Assembly (NCBI RefSeq): GCF_003261635.1
Contig: NZ_QFXK01000003.1
Coordinates: 186,001-250,000 of the forward strand
Reading direction: 5' to 3'
DNA length: 64,000 nucleotides
Source: Kribbella monticola
GTDB taxonomy: Bacteria; Actinomycetota; Actinomycetes; Propionibacteriales; Kribbellaceae
Positions 1 to 7,333 of this stretch are shown piece after piece. The translations under genes were made by a program, and so were the position numbers. The notes under the pieces are model-generated. The model saw only the letters and a program-made list of their open reading frames with translations. It did not search any database and was not told the origin of the DNA. Within the stretch, counting starts at the first letter, position 1. Each line of letters opens with the position of its first letter.

Positions 1-538
1 TGGGCGACACGGCTCCCGAACTGAGGGGAGCGCCGGTACTGATCGCACTGAGCCGTACCTCGGCGCGTGCCCAGTGCCCGTCGTTGCCCAGCAGCAGCGG
101 CTCGTACGCCCCGCTGTGGTTCCCGAGCACGACTGCCGCGATCCGCTCGATGGGCGCCTCCTGCAGACTCTTCGGATCGTCCGGGAGCTTCAGCGTCTCC
201 CCCAGTGGAGTGTCGAGCGGATCCAGGTACCGCTCGCTGCCACTGGGTGGAGCGATCCAGAAGTCGATGCCGGCGATCTGTCCAGCCGGTCGCACGAAGC
301 CAGGCGGTCCGGAAGGTGGTGTGGTCGGCGGCGTGATCGCTGCCTTGCCGCCGCCGAGTGCGGCGACCAGTGCAGCCGCCGCACCGATCACCAGGACCGC
401 GACGAGGGCGATGACGACACTGCGCCTACGTCGGCGCCGGATCGCGACCGCCGCGGTCCACGCGGCGTCGGCGAGGTCCGGCTCAGGTGTGCCGTCGGCT
501 GCCTGCGACAGCAGGGGACGGACGTCCTCCCGCCTCAC
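1..538 (-). CDS. Single-pass membrane protein, partial (C-terminus beyond left edge)
   Basis: The frame runs leftward from a GTG at 538 and is still open at base 1, so about 179 N-terminal residues are visible. Residues 1-39 are hydrophilic and end in a run of arginines. A hydrophobic membrane segment follows at about 40-61, then a Pro/Gly-rich linker and an exported part. The GTG overlaps the TGA of the sigma-factor gene in a GTGA, which implies translational coupling. I do not recognise the family, and the usual zinc anti-sigma motif HxxxCxxC is absent from the visible part. A small membrane protein coupled to a SigE-type sigma factor could be its regulator or a co-expressed effector; this is inference from position only. 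Confidence 0.7.
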   Translation of the reverse strand, partial: MRREDVRPLLSQAADGTPEPDLADAAWTAAVAIRRRRRRSVVIALVAVLVIGAAAALVAALGGGKAAITPPTTPPSGPPGFVRPAGQIAGIDFWIAPPSGSERYLDPLDTPLGETLKLPDDPKSLQEAPIERIAAVVLGNHSGAYEPLLLGNDGHWARAEVRLSAISTGAPLSSGAVSP

Positions 539-999
539 CGCCAGTCCCTCCGCCTGGTATCGCGCTGGTCGCCCGCGCCGAGCGCCGACCGGAACTGGTT
601 CAGGGCGCTCAGCCCGTGGCCGTGCACGGTGGTGTGGGACAGATTGAGGACATCGGCGACCTCGAACTCGGTGAGCTCCTCGAGATGCAGCAGCACGAAC
701 ACCGCACGCTGAACCGGGCTGAGGCCGGCCAGTGCGACCCGGACCGGATGTTCGTCGTCATCGACCGGCTGTGCCTTGGCCCGGGACCACCGCGACAGGG
801 CCGGGTCGTAGAGGATCCGCTGGACGAAGACGTCCGGATCGTCGACCTTGCCCCAGCGCAGTGCCAGCCGGGTGAAGGCGTGCCGAAGTTGCTCCTCGGC
901 CCGATCCAGGTCGGCGTACACCAGGTAGGCCGCCCGGAGCCATTTTCCTTGCCGCGCATCGACGTACGAGGCGAATTCTGGGTCGACAGTGTCGCGCAT
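535..999 (-). CDS. SigE-family (short) ECF RNA polymerase sigma factor
   Basis: This 154-residue protein has the layout of the short actinobacterial SigE-type ECF factors: region 2 at about residues 5-70 (start FASYVDARQGKWLRAAYLVY) and region 4 at about 95-145, with the helix-turn-helix segment VADVLNLSHTTVHGHGLSAL. It should direct RNA polymerase to a small regulon. Region 2 is divergent: where relatives have an acidic AEDLVQ stretch this protein has AEEQLR. I chose the ATG at 999 because a GGGAGGG ribosome site precedes it; an upstream in-frame TTG at 1029 would overlap the next gene and has no such site. It is coupled to the membrane protein downstream. Confidence 0.82.
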   Translation of the reverse strand: MRDTVDPEFASYVDARQGKWLRAAYLVYADLDRAEEQLRHAFTRLALRWGKVDDPDVFVQRILYDPALSRWSRAKAQPVDDDEHPVRVALAGLSPVQRAVFVLLHLEELTEFEVADVLNLSHTTVHGHGLSALNQFRSALGAGDQRDTRRRDWR

Positions 1000-1025
1000 C
1001 CACCCTCCCGCCCCTATTGAACTCC

Positions 1026-1973
1026 TCAACTACTCCGCGCGGCCACTGCCAGCCGGGTCTCTTCTTCGATCAGGTCGTAGTTGATGGCCGCCGCCGCTGC
1101 CAGGCCGGCCGCCGCCGAGCTGATCACCTGAGCCCGCGGATCAGCCACGTTGCCTGCCACCCACACTCCGGGCACGGCGGTCTTGCCACCGGGCTCGGAC
1201 GGGACAGCAGTGCCCATGGAGACTCCGTTGACCTCGACTTCGGCCGGCTTCAGCCCGAGGCCTTCGAGGAACGCAGCACGGGCAGCGGCGTACGGCTGCA
1301 CCACCAGCGCCTGACACGCGATGACCCTGCCGCTGTCCAGCCGTACGCCGGACAGCTTGTCGTCCGCCACCTCGACCGCGGTCACCTTCCCCAGTACTAC
1401 GGAGATGTCGCGGGCAGCCAACTCCTCCCACTGCTGCTCCGTGGGCTCCGGACCATCATTGAGATACAGCGTGACGTCGTTGCTCAACTGCCGGAACAGC
1501 ATCGCCTGGTGAATCGCCATCGCACCTGTAGCCAGTACGCCGATCGCCTGGTCGCGTACCTCCCAGCCATGGCAATAAGGGCAGTGCAGCACGTCCCGCC
1601 CGAACCGCTCAGCAAGCCCCTGTACGTCGGGCAACTGGTCCGCCAGGCCCGTCGTCACCAGCAGCCGGCGGGCGCGCACCGCAGTACCGTCGGCTGTCAG
1701 GACCTCGAAGCCGTCCTGGGCCGGTGTGACTGCCGTGACCGTGCCGGTGCGCACCTCGCCGCCATAGCCGGTCACTTCGGTGCGGCCGAGTGCGTAGAGC
1801 TCAGCAGGCGGCACCCCGTCCCGGGTCAGGTAGTTGTGGACGTGCTCGGCCGGTGCGTTGCGGGGCGTGCCCTCGTCGATCACCAGCACCGATCGGCGCG
1901 ACCGCACCAGCGCCAGCGCGCCGCCGAGCCCGGCCGCTCCCCCGCCGATCACCACCACGTCGTACTCGTTCAT
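1026..1973 (-). CDS. Thioredoxin-reductase-like NAD(P)/FAD-dependent oxidoreductase
   Basis: A 315-residue two-dinucleotide-fold flavoprotein. The N-terminal FAD site is VVVIGGGAAGLGGALAL (about residues 5-21), and a CPYC motif followed by HGWEVRD lies near residue 135, at the place of the redox-active CxxC of thioredoxin reductases. The C-terminal FAD motif is GVWVAGNVADP. It most likely oxidises NAD(P)H and passes electrons to a dithiol or quinone-like acceptor in the cytoplasm; the substrate cannot be read from sequence. Relatives with this architecture are often annotated as thioredoxin reductase-like. It is divergent from the XRE-cupin regulator at 2054, with an inverted repeat in the shared 80-base gap. 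AGAGGAG precedes the ATG. Confidence 0.85.
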   Translation of the reverse strand: MNEYDVVVIGGGAAGLGGALALVRSRRSVLVIDEGTPRNAPAEHVHNYLTRDGVPPAELYALGRTEVTGYGGEVRTGTVTAVTPAQDGFEVLTADGTAVRARRLLVTTGLADQLPDVQGLAERFGRDVLHCPYCHGWEVRDQAIGVLATGAMAIHQAMLFRQLSNDVTLYLNDGPEPTEQQWEELAARDISVVLGKVTAVEVADDKLSGVRLDSGRVIACQALVVQPYAAARAAFLEGLGLKPAEVEVNGVSMGTAVPSEPGGKTAVPGVWVAGNVADPRAQVISSAAAGLAAAAAINYDLIEEETRLAVAARSS

Positions 1974-2037
1974 CGTCGACTCCTCTCGAAAGCTTGGTTC
2001 CGAGCCTCGGCCGGAATCGCCAAAACGACAAGAAAGT

Positions 2038-2052
2038 TTGCCAAGATGGCAA
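2038..2052. promoter_or_regulatory. Perfect 6-3-6 inverted repeat, candidate operator of the XRE-cupin regulator
   Basis: TTGCCA-AGA-TGGCAA lies in the 80-base gap between the divergent flavoprotein and XRE-cupin genes and ends one base before the regulator ATG at 2054. A perfect 15-base palindrome at this place is what an autorepressing XRE dimer would bind. That it is bound is inference. Confidence 0.5.
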
Positions 2053-2053
2053 C

Positions 2054-2632
2054 ATGGACGATTTCGAGGGTGTGCTGGAAGGTGTCGGAACGCGACTGCG
2101 GGCGCTCCGCCAGGAACGCGGTACGACGCTGGCCGAGCTCGCGGCCGCGACGGGGATCTCGGTCAGCACCTTGTCGCGGCTGGAGGCCGGCCAGCGCCGC
2201 CCGACGCTGGAGTTGCTGCTTCCCCTGGCGCGGGCGCACCAGGTCCAGCTGGACGAACTGGTCGATGCTCCACCGACAGGTGACCCACGGATTCATGCGC
2301 GACCGGTGAAGCGGAAGGACGGCGCGGTGATGATCCCGCTGACCCGGCGGCCCGGTGGACTGCAGGCGTACAAGCAGATCGTGCAGGCGGGCTGGCCGGG
2401 CGGCGAGCCCGACCAGCGGACGCATGAGGGCTACGACTGGCTCTACGTGCTGTCCGGCCGGATCCGTGTGCTGCTGGGCGACAAGGACATCGTGCTGGCC
2501 GAAGGGGAGGTCGCGGAGTTCGACACCCGGATCCCGCACTGGTTCAGCAACCCCGGTCCAGGCCCGGCCGAGATGCTCTGCCTCTTCGGCCCGCAGGGCG
2601 AGCGCATGCACGTCCGCGCGCGATCCAAGTAA
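2054..2632 (+). CDS. XRE-family helix-turn-helix regulator with C-terminal cupin
   Basis: A 192-residue protein. Residues 12-66 form a classic lambda-repressor-type HTH (LRALRQERGTTLAELAAATG, then ISVSTLSRLEAGQRRPTLEL). Residues 105-185 form a single cupin barrel with the usual G(x)5-rich strands (WLYVLSGRIRVLLGD, then EVAEFDTRIPHWFSN). In this family the cupin senses a small ligand and the HTH represses the adjacent gene. It is divergent from the thioredoxin-reductase-like gene, so it probably controls that gene and itself. No Shine-Dalgarno sequence is visible before the ATG at 2054; an inverted repeat abuts the start codon instead. Confidence 0.88.
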   Translation: MDDFEGVLEGVGTRLRALRQERGTTLAELAAATGISVSTLSRLEAGQRRPTLELLLPLARAHQVQLDELVDAPPTGDPRIHARPVKRKDGAVMIPLTRRPGGLQAYKQIVQAGWPGGEPDQRTHEGYDWLYVLSGRIRVLLGDKDIVLAEGEVAEFDTRIPHWFSNPGPGPAEMLCLFGPQGERMHVRARSK

Positions 2633-2675
2633 GTAGTAGCCTTCCCGGGCTTGTCAGCGAAGGAGAGGACGGCCC

Positions 2676-3650
2676 GTGAGCGTCGCACTGTTCACCCTCG
2701 GCGGCACGATCGGCATGGCGGGACCCACCACCGCCCGGTTGACCGGAGCCGAGCTGGCCGCCGCAGTACCAGGGCTTGCAGAGCTGGGACGTCCGGTGGA
2801 GGTCCAGGACATCGAGGCGGTGCCCAGTGCGAACCTGACGGTCGCCAAGATGCTCGAGGTGGTCGACGCCGCCTCCAAGGCGATCAGCAACGGCGCGACC
2901 GGAGTCGTCGTCCTGCAGGGCTCCGACACCCTCGAGGAGACCGCCTTCCTGGTGGACCAGATCTGGCCGCATCCGAACCCGTTCGTCCTCACCGGCGCGA
3001 TGCGGAACCCGACCCTGGCAGGCCCCGACGGCCCGGCGAACCTGCTGGCCGCCGCGCGGGTCGCCTGCTCCCCCGCCGCACGCGACCTCGGCGCACTGGT
3101 GGTCTTCAACGACCAGATCCACGCGGCACGCTGGGTGCGAAAGACGCACAGCACCAGTACTGCGGCCTTCGCGTCCCCCAACACAGGGCCGATCGGGCAC
3201 CTGGTCGAGGACCAGGTGCGGATCCTGACGCGCCCAGCCCGGCAGGACGGCGTACAGGGGCATCCGGAGCCGGAGGATCTCGAAGCCAACAAGGTGGCCC
3301 TCTACACCGTCACGCTGGACGACGACGGTTTGCTGCTCGACGGACTGGCCGACAAGTACCAGGGCCTGGTCGTGGCGGGATACGGGGTCGGCCATGTGCC
3401 GTCCGCGCTCGCACCTGTGCTCGGCGAGCTCGCCCGGCGCATCCCGGTCGTCCTGACCTCGCGGACGGGCGCCGGCTCCGTACTGCGGAACACCTACAGC
3501 TCGATCGGCTCCGAGTCCGACCTGCTGCGGCGCGGCCTGATCGACGGCGGCTTCCTCGACCCGTACAAAGCCCGGCTCCTCCTACGGTTGCTGCTGGCAA
3601 CTAACGAGGGCCCGGAGGAGATCGCCGCGGCCTTCGCGCAGCACCACTGA
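2676..3650 (+). CDS. L-asparaginase (asparaginase/glutaminase family)
   Basis: This 324-residue protein has the two threonine-bearing signatures of the family: FTLGGTIGM at the N-terminus (nucleophile Thr near residue 11) and LQGSDTLEETAF near residue 87 (second catalytic Thr and Asp). The partly conserved GAMRNP follows. It hydrolyses L-asparagine to aspartate and ammonia. No signal peptide is present, so it should act in the cytoplasm like type I enzymes. Translation begins at the GTG at 2676, preceded by AAGGAGAGG. It lies 43 bases after the XRE-cupin gene on the same strand and could be read from that promoter. A palindrome at 3691-3708 probably ends transcription. Confidence 0.88.
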   Translation: MSVALFTLGGTIGMAGPTTARLTGAELAAAVPGLAELGRPVEVQDIEAVPSANLTVAKMLEVVDAASKAISNGATGVVVLQGSDTLEETAFLVDQIWPHPNPFVLTGAMRNPTLAGPDGPANLLAAARVACSPAARDLGALVVFNDQIHAARWVRKTHSTSTAAFASPNTGPIGHLVEDQVRILTRPARQDGVQGHPEPEDLEANKVALYTVTLDDDGLLLDGLADKYQGLVVAGYGVGHVPSALAPVLGELARRIPVVLTSRTGAGSVLRNTYSSIGSESDLLRRGLIDGGFLDPYKARLLLRLLLATNEGPEEIAAAFAQHH

Positions 3651-3690
3651 ACCACACCGCCGGGCCGGTCGCGAGCTGAACCGGTTCTGG

Positions 3691-3708
3691 GCTGGCATCG
3701 ATGCCAGC
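3691..3708 (+). terminator. Palindrome downstream of asparaginase, likely terminator
   Basis: GCTGGCATCGATGCCAGC is a perfect 18-base palindrome 40 bases after the asparaginase stop. It can fold as a 7-bp stem with a 4-base loop and is followed by a short T-rich stretch (gtcttttc). A second small hairpin (GTTGC-N5-GCAAC) sits at 3730-3744. The rest of the 274-base gap up to 3925 should carry the globin promoter. I could not assign one with confidence, although TTGACC at 3847 is a possible -35 box. Confidence 0.5.
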
Positions 3709-3924
3709 GGGAGATGTCTTTTCGGATCTGTTGCTCCAGGCAACAGTACGAGGAGAGGGGGCGGAGCCAAGATTCCCTATCTGGACAAGGGTTGTCAACG
3801 CCTCGAACGAACAACGGACGTTACGTTTCGAATCTCTTCCGATGACTTGACCTGCACCGTGGCGAAGTGATCGGATCGGTGTCCGCTCGGGGATCGGTTC
3901 GAGACTCTTGGGAGTGGTTGCTCC

Positions 3925-4314
3925 GTGGTTGAGCACGTACAGGCCGGCAGCGAAAAGACCAGTGACTACGCCGCGGTCGGGGGTGGTGCCGCCGTCGCTT
4001 CGGTGGTGGATTTGTTCTACCAAAGCGTTCTGGCCGACCCGCAGCTGGCCGGTTACTTCGCCGACACCGACCTGACCCGGCTGAAGCGTCACCAGGTGCA
4101 GCTCGTCTCGCAGGTGATGGGCGGACCGGTGTCCTACGAGGGCGCCGACCTGGCCGCCGCGCACCGCGGCCGCGGGATCACCGACGAGGACTTCGGTCTG
4201 GTGGTGGCGCACCTGATCAAGGCTCTGGAGGCGCACAGCGTGCCGCAGGACATCACCGACCGGGTCGTGCAGGCGCTCGGCGCCACCCAGGGCGACATCG
4301 TCACCGCGCCCTGA
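3925..4314 (+). CDS. glbN: Group I truncated haemoglobin (trHbN type)
   Basis: A 129-residue two-over-two globin. Placed against the known trHbN pattern it keeps the glycine motifs GG (residues 19-21 and 66-67), the B9-B10 Phe-Tyr pair (F31, Y32), Gln at E11 (Q57) and the proximal haem histidine in AHRGRG (H80). Tyr B10 with Gln E11 is the polar pair that lets trHbN stabilise bound O2 and turn over nitric oxide to nitrate. The likely role is NO scavenging or O2 handling. The GTG start at 3925 follows GGGAG. Only seven bases separate it from a flavohaemoglobin gene, whose reductase domain might also re-reduce this globin (inference). Confidence 0.87.
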   Translation: MVEHVQAGSEKTSDYAAVGGGAAVASVVDLFYQSVLADPQLAGYFADTDLTRLKRHQVQLVSQVMGGPVSYEGADLAAAHRGRGITDEDFGLVVAHLIKALEAHSVPQDITDRVVQALGATQGDIVTAP

Positions 4315-4321
4315 GCCGGGG

Positions 4322-5452
4322 ATGGACCCGGCCGCACTGAAGAGCAGCTGGGCCGTCGTCGCCAAGTCCGGCGACGAGGTACCGCTGTTCTTCTACTCCC
4401 ACCTGTTCCTGTCCCATCCGGAAGTCCGGGAGATGTTCCCGGTCTCGATGGCCGCCCAGCGGGACAAGTTGGTCGGCGCCCTCGGCGCTGTTGTCAGCAA
4501 CGCGGCTCAGCTCGACGAAGTGGTCCCCTTCCTGCAACAGCTCGGCCGCGACCACCGGCGGTTCTCGGTGATAGCGGAGCACTACTCGGCCGTCGGTGCA
4601 TCGCTGCTGGCCACCCTGCAGCATTTCCTCGGCGCAGCCTGGACGTCGCAGCTCGCTGCCGACTGGGCAGAGGCGTACGGCTTGGTCGCGACCGTCATGG
4701 TCCAGGCCGCCGAGGAATCCGCCGAGGACAGCCCGGCTTGGTGGCCGGCGGAGGTGCTCGGCGTGGACCGGCGCACGATGGACATCACCATCGTGCAGCT
4801 GCGACCCGAGCAGCCGCTGCATTACCAACCAGGCCAGTCGGTCGCGTTGGAGATCCCCTACCGGCCGAGGCGCTGGCGCTACTTCAGCCCGGCCAACGCG
4901 CCGCGGAGCGACGGGTCGATCGAGCTGCACATCCAGCTGATCGCCGGAGGCCAGGTCAGCGGCGCCGCCGTGCGCTCGCTGCGCAAGGGCGACGCCGTAC
5001 GGCTCGGTTCGCCGGTGGGCGACACCCTGCAACTGCCGAAGGAGCGCAAGAACCTCCTGATGGTGGCCGGCGGCACCGGGCTCGCTCCACTGCGGGCCAT
5101 GCTCGAACAGCTCGACCGCAGCCAGCAGCCGGTGCCCAACGTGCATCTGTTCCACGGCGCCCGGATGCCGTGGAACCTGTACGAACACAAGCAGCTCACC
5201 CGGCTCACCCAGCGGCCCTGGTTCAGCTACACGCCCGTGGTCTCCGACGACGGGTCCTACCCCGGCCCGCGCGGCCTGGTCGGCACCGTGGCCGCGCAGC
5301 ACGGGCCCTGGCCGGGGCACATCGCTCTGGTCTGCGGGTCGCCCGCCATGGTGGCGCACACCATCGACGAGCTGACCGGAGCCGGTACGCCGGCGGCTGA
5401 CATCCGCACCGAGTCCTTCGGGACCACAACCTCAGCAGGGGGCCAGCAGTGA
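4322..5452 (+). CDS. Flavohaemoglobin (globin fused to FAD/NAD(P)H reductase)
   Basis: A 376-residue protein with an N-terminal globin (1-140) and a ferredoxin-reductase-like module (145-370). Globin landmarks match flavohaemoglobins: Tyr B10 (Y25, in FFYSHLF), Gln E7 (Q46, in AAQRDKL), proximal His F8 (H78) and the Tyr of EHYSAVG. The NAD(P)H site GGTGLAPL and the C-terminal ESFG are present. The FAD motif is RYFSPAN instead of the usual RxYSL, so flavin binding may differ from Hmp. The predicted reaction is NO plus O2 to nitrate at NAD(P)H expense. It is about 20 residues shorter than Hmp. It is expressed between a truncated globin and a DivIVA-like gene (GTGA overlap). Confidence 0.85.
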   Translation: MDPAALKSSWAVVAKSGDEVPLFFYSHLFLSHPEVREMFPVSMAAQRDKLVGALGAVVSNAAQLDEVVPFLQQLGRDHRRFSVIAEHYSAVGASLLATLQHFLGAAWTSQLAADWAEAYGLVATVMVQAAEESAEDSPAWWPAEVLGVDRRTMDITIVQLRPEQPLHYQPGQSVALEIPYRPRRWRYFSPANAPRSDGSIELHIQLIAGGQVSGAAVRSLRKGDAVRLGSPVGDTLQLPKERKNLLMVAGGTGLAPLRAMLEQLDRSQQPVPNVHLFHGARMPWNLYEHKQLTRLTQRPWFSYTPVVSDDGSYPGPRGLVGTVAAQHGPWPGHIALVCGSPAMVAHTIDELTGAGTPAADIRTESFGTTTSAGGQQ

Positions 5453-6087
5453 CGCCCGAAGACCCGTTCGCCCGGCGACCCGCCCAGTCGCCGTACGCGA
5501 TCCGGCATCAGACCTTCCCCACCCGGCGGAAGGGACTGGATCCGGCCGAGGTGCTGGGCTACCTGAGCGATCTGGCGGAGCAGATCGAGTACGCCGACGC
5601 GGACCGCGCGGAGCTCAGGGCCGAGCTGGAGCGGCTCCGGGCCAGTACACCGGACGCAGACCAGCGCGCACACATCACGGCGCACGCCGTCGGGCTACTG
5701 AGCCAGGCACAGCAGATTGCCGACAATCTGGTCGCCGAGGCCGAGCAGTACGCCAAGGATCTGGTCGAATCGGCCCGCCACCAGCAGCGCGACGTACTGC
5801 AGCAGGCACACGACTCGGTGGAATCAGCGGTCAAGCACTTGCCACGGTCGGATGCACAGGCCGCGGAGCTCGAGTACGTCCGCACGTTCACCCAGGTGGC
5901 CCATGTGCAGCTGCGCTCGGTGCTGGACGCCCTTGCAGAGCAGGTGGAACGTCTCGGCCACTTCCCGCAGGACAAGGCCGGCGACACGCCGCCGGCCGAC
6001 ACCGGAGAGGTCGAGTGGTGGACGGACCTCTCGGCCGGCCCGGTCGATCAACCTCACCCGGCACCGGCCAGGCACGGCGGTCCCTAG
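5449..6087 (+). CDS. DivIVA-domain coiled-coil protein
   Basis: A 212-residue protein. Residues 18-50 resemble the N-terminal membrane-binding DivIVA segment (IRHQTFPTRRKGLDPAEVLG, then YLSDLAEQIE). A long heptad-rich coiled coil covers about 50-170, and an acidic tail ends at WWTDLSAG. DivIVA relatives in actinomycetes mark curved membrane at poles and septa and scaffold wall growth. Its GTG overlaps the TGA of the flavohaemoglobin gene (GTGA), so it is translated with two haemoglobins, an unexpected partnership. It converges on ftsY, with 18 bases between the stops. The exact role is unknown; it is much smaller than the main DivIVA/Wag31. Confidence 0.7.
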   Translation: MTPEDPFARRPAQSPYAIRHQTFPTRRKGLDPAEVLGYLSDLAEQIEYADADRAELRAELERLRASTPDADQRAHITAHAVGLLSQAQQIADNLVAEAEQYAKDLVESARHQQRDVLQQAHDSVESAVKHLPRSDAQAAELEYVRTFTQVAHVQLRSVLDALAEQVERLGHFPQDKAGDTPPADTGEVEWWTDLSAGPVDQPHPAPARHGGP

Positions 6088-6105
6088 TGCCGTAGTCAAG
6101 CAGTA

Positions 6106-7290
6106 TCAGTCGAGCAGGGCGTCGACGAACTGCTCCGCGTCGAACGGAGCCAGGTCGTCGGCGCCTTCGCCGAGCCCGACCAGCTTGACCGGTACGCCGA
6201 GCTCTCGCTGGACGGCGATCACGATGCCGCCCTTCGCTGTACCGTCCAGCTTGGTCAGCACCAGGCCGGTCACGTTGATCACCTCGGCGAACACGCGGGC
6301 CTGCGTGAGCCCGTTCTGGCCGGTGGTGGCGTCGATGACGAGCAGTACCTCGTCCACCTCGGCGGCCTTCTCGATCACCCGCTTCACCTTGCCGAGCTCG
6401 TCCATCAGCCCGGTCTTGGTGTGCAGCCGGCCGGCCGTGTCGACCAGGACCACGTCCGCCTTCTCCTCGATCCCCTGCTTGACCGCGTCGAACGCGATAC
6501 TCGCCGGGTCGCCGCCTTCAGGCCCGCGCACGGTCCGTACGCCGACACGTTCGCCCCAGGTCTGCAACTGGTCCGCCGCCGCGGCCCGGAAGGTGTCGGC
6601 CGCGCCGAGCACCACGTGCTTGTCCTCCGCGACCAGAACCCGGGCCAGCTTGCCGACCGTGGTCGTCTTGCCGGTGCCGTTCACACCCACGACCAGGACG
6701 ACAGCAGGCTGATCTTCCTTGCCCTGCACCTTCAGCGTGCGGTCCAGCCCGGGATTGACCAGCGCGATCAGCTCCTCGCGCAGGATGGTCCGCGCCTGGT
6801 CACCGGACACGCCCTCGACGCGGACCCGGGTCCGGAGCTTCTCGACCAGCTCCTGGGTCGGCGCGACGCCGACGTCGGCGGTGATCAGCGTGGTCTCGAT
6901 GTCCTCCCACGCCTCTTCGTCGAGGGTGTCCCGGGACAGCAGCGCGAGCAGGCCCTTACCGAGCGAGCCCTGCGAGCGGGCCAGCCGAGCGCGCAGGCGG
7001 ACCAGCCGGCCTTGGGCGGACTCCGGCTTCTCGATCGTCGCGGTGGCGCCGGCCTCGGGCAGCTCGGTGTCCTCGAGTGTCCGGGTGGGCGTGTCCCGCG
7101 GCTCTTCCGCGTCGTCGCCGATCTTGGGCTCGGTGAGCTCAGGGGCCGGCTTGGCGGCCGGCAGCTCCGCCTTGCGGCGACGGGAGACGACGAGGCCGGT
7201 GGTACCGCCGATCAGCACGATGGCGATCACCGCGATGATGGCGATCAGGGCCTGGTCGGTGAGCAGGGTGACTAGCTGAGGGTTCGACAC
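6106..7290 (-). CDS. ftsY: Signal recognition particle receptor FtsY
   Basis: A 394-residue SRP receptor GTPase. An N-terminal membrane segment (about residues 14-35) and a charged acidic linker to about residue 85 precede the NG domain. The GTPase motifs are GVNGTGKTTTVGKLA (G1), DTAGRLHTK (G3) and TKLDGTAKGG (G4 region). It docks ribosome-SRP complexes at the membrane for co-translational insertion. The N-terminal membrane anchor is usual in actinobacteria, whereas E. coli FtsY uses an amphipathic helix. In relatives ftsY follows smc closely. Here about 10.9 kb of cyd and other genes separate the two. Confidence 0.95.
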   Translation of the reverse strand: MSNPQLVTLLTDQALIAIIAVIAIVLIGGTTGLVVSRRRKAELPAAKPAPELTEPKIGDDAEEPRDTPTRTLEDTELPEAGATATIEKPESAQGRLVRLRARLARSQGSLGKGLLALLSRDTLDEEAWEDIETTLITADVGVAPTQELVEKLRTRVRVEGVSGDQARTILREELIALVNPGLDRTLKVQGKEDQPAVVLVVGVNGTGKTTTVGKLARVLVAEDKHVVLGAADTFRAAAADQLQTWGERVGVRTVRGPEGGDPASIAFDAVKQGIEEKADVVLVDTAGRLHTKTGLMDELGKVKRVIEKAAEVDEVLLVIDATTGQNGLTQARVFAEVINVTGLVLTKLDGTAKGGIVIAVQRELGVPVKLVGLGEGADDLAPFDAEQFVDALLD

Positions 7291-7333
7291 GATTCCCCAT
7301 CTTGGCAGACGCCAGGCCCTCGGCAGGCATCGC

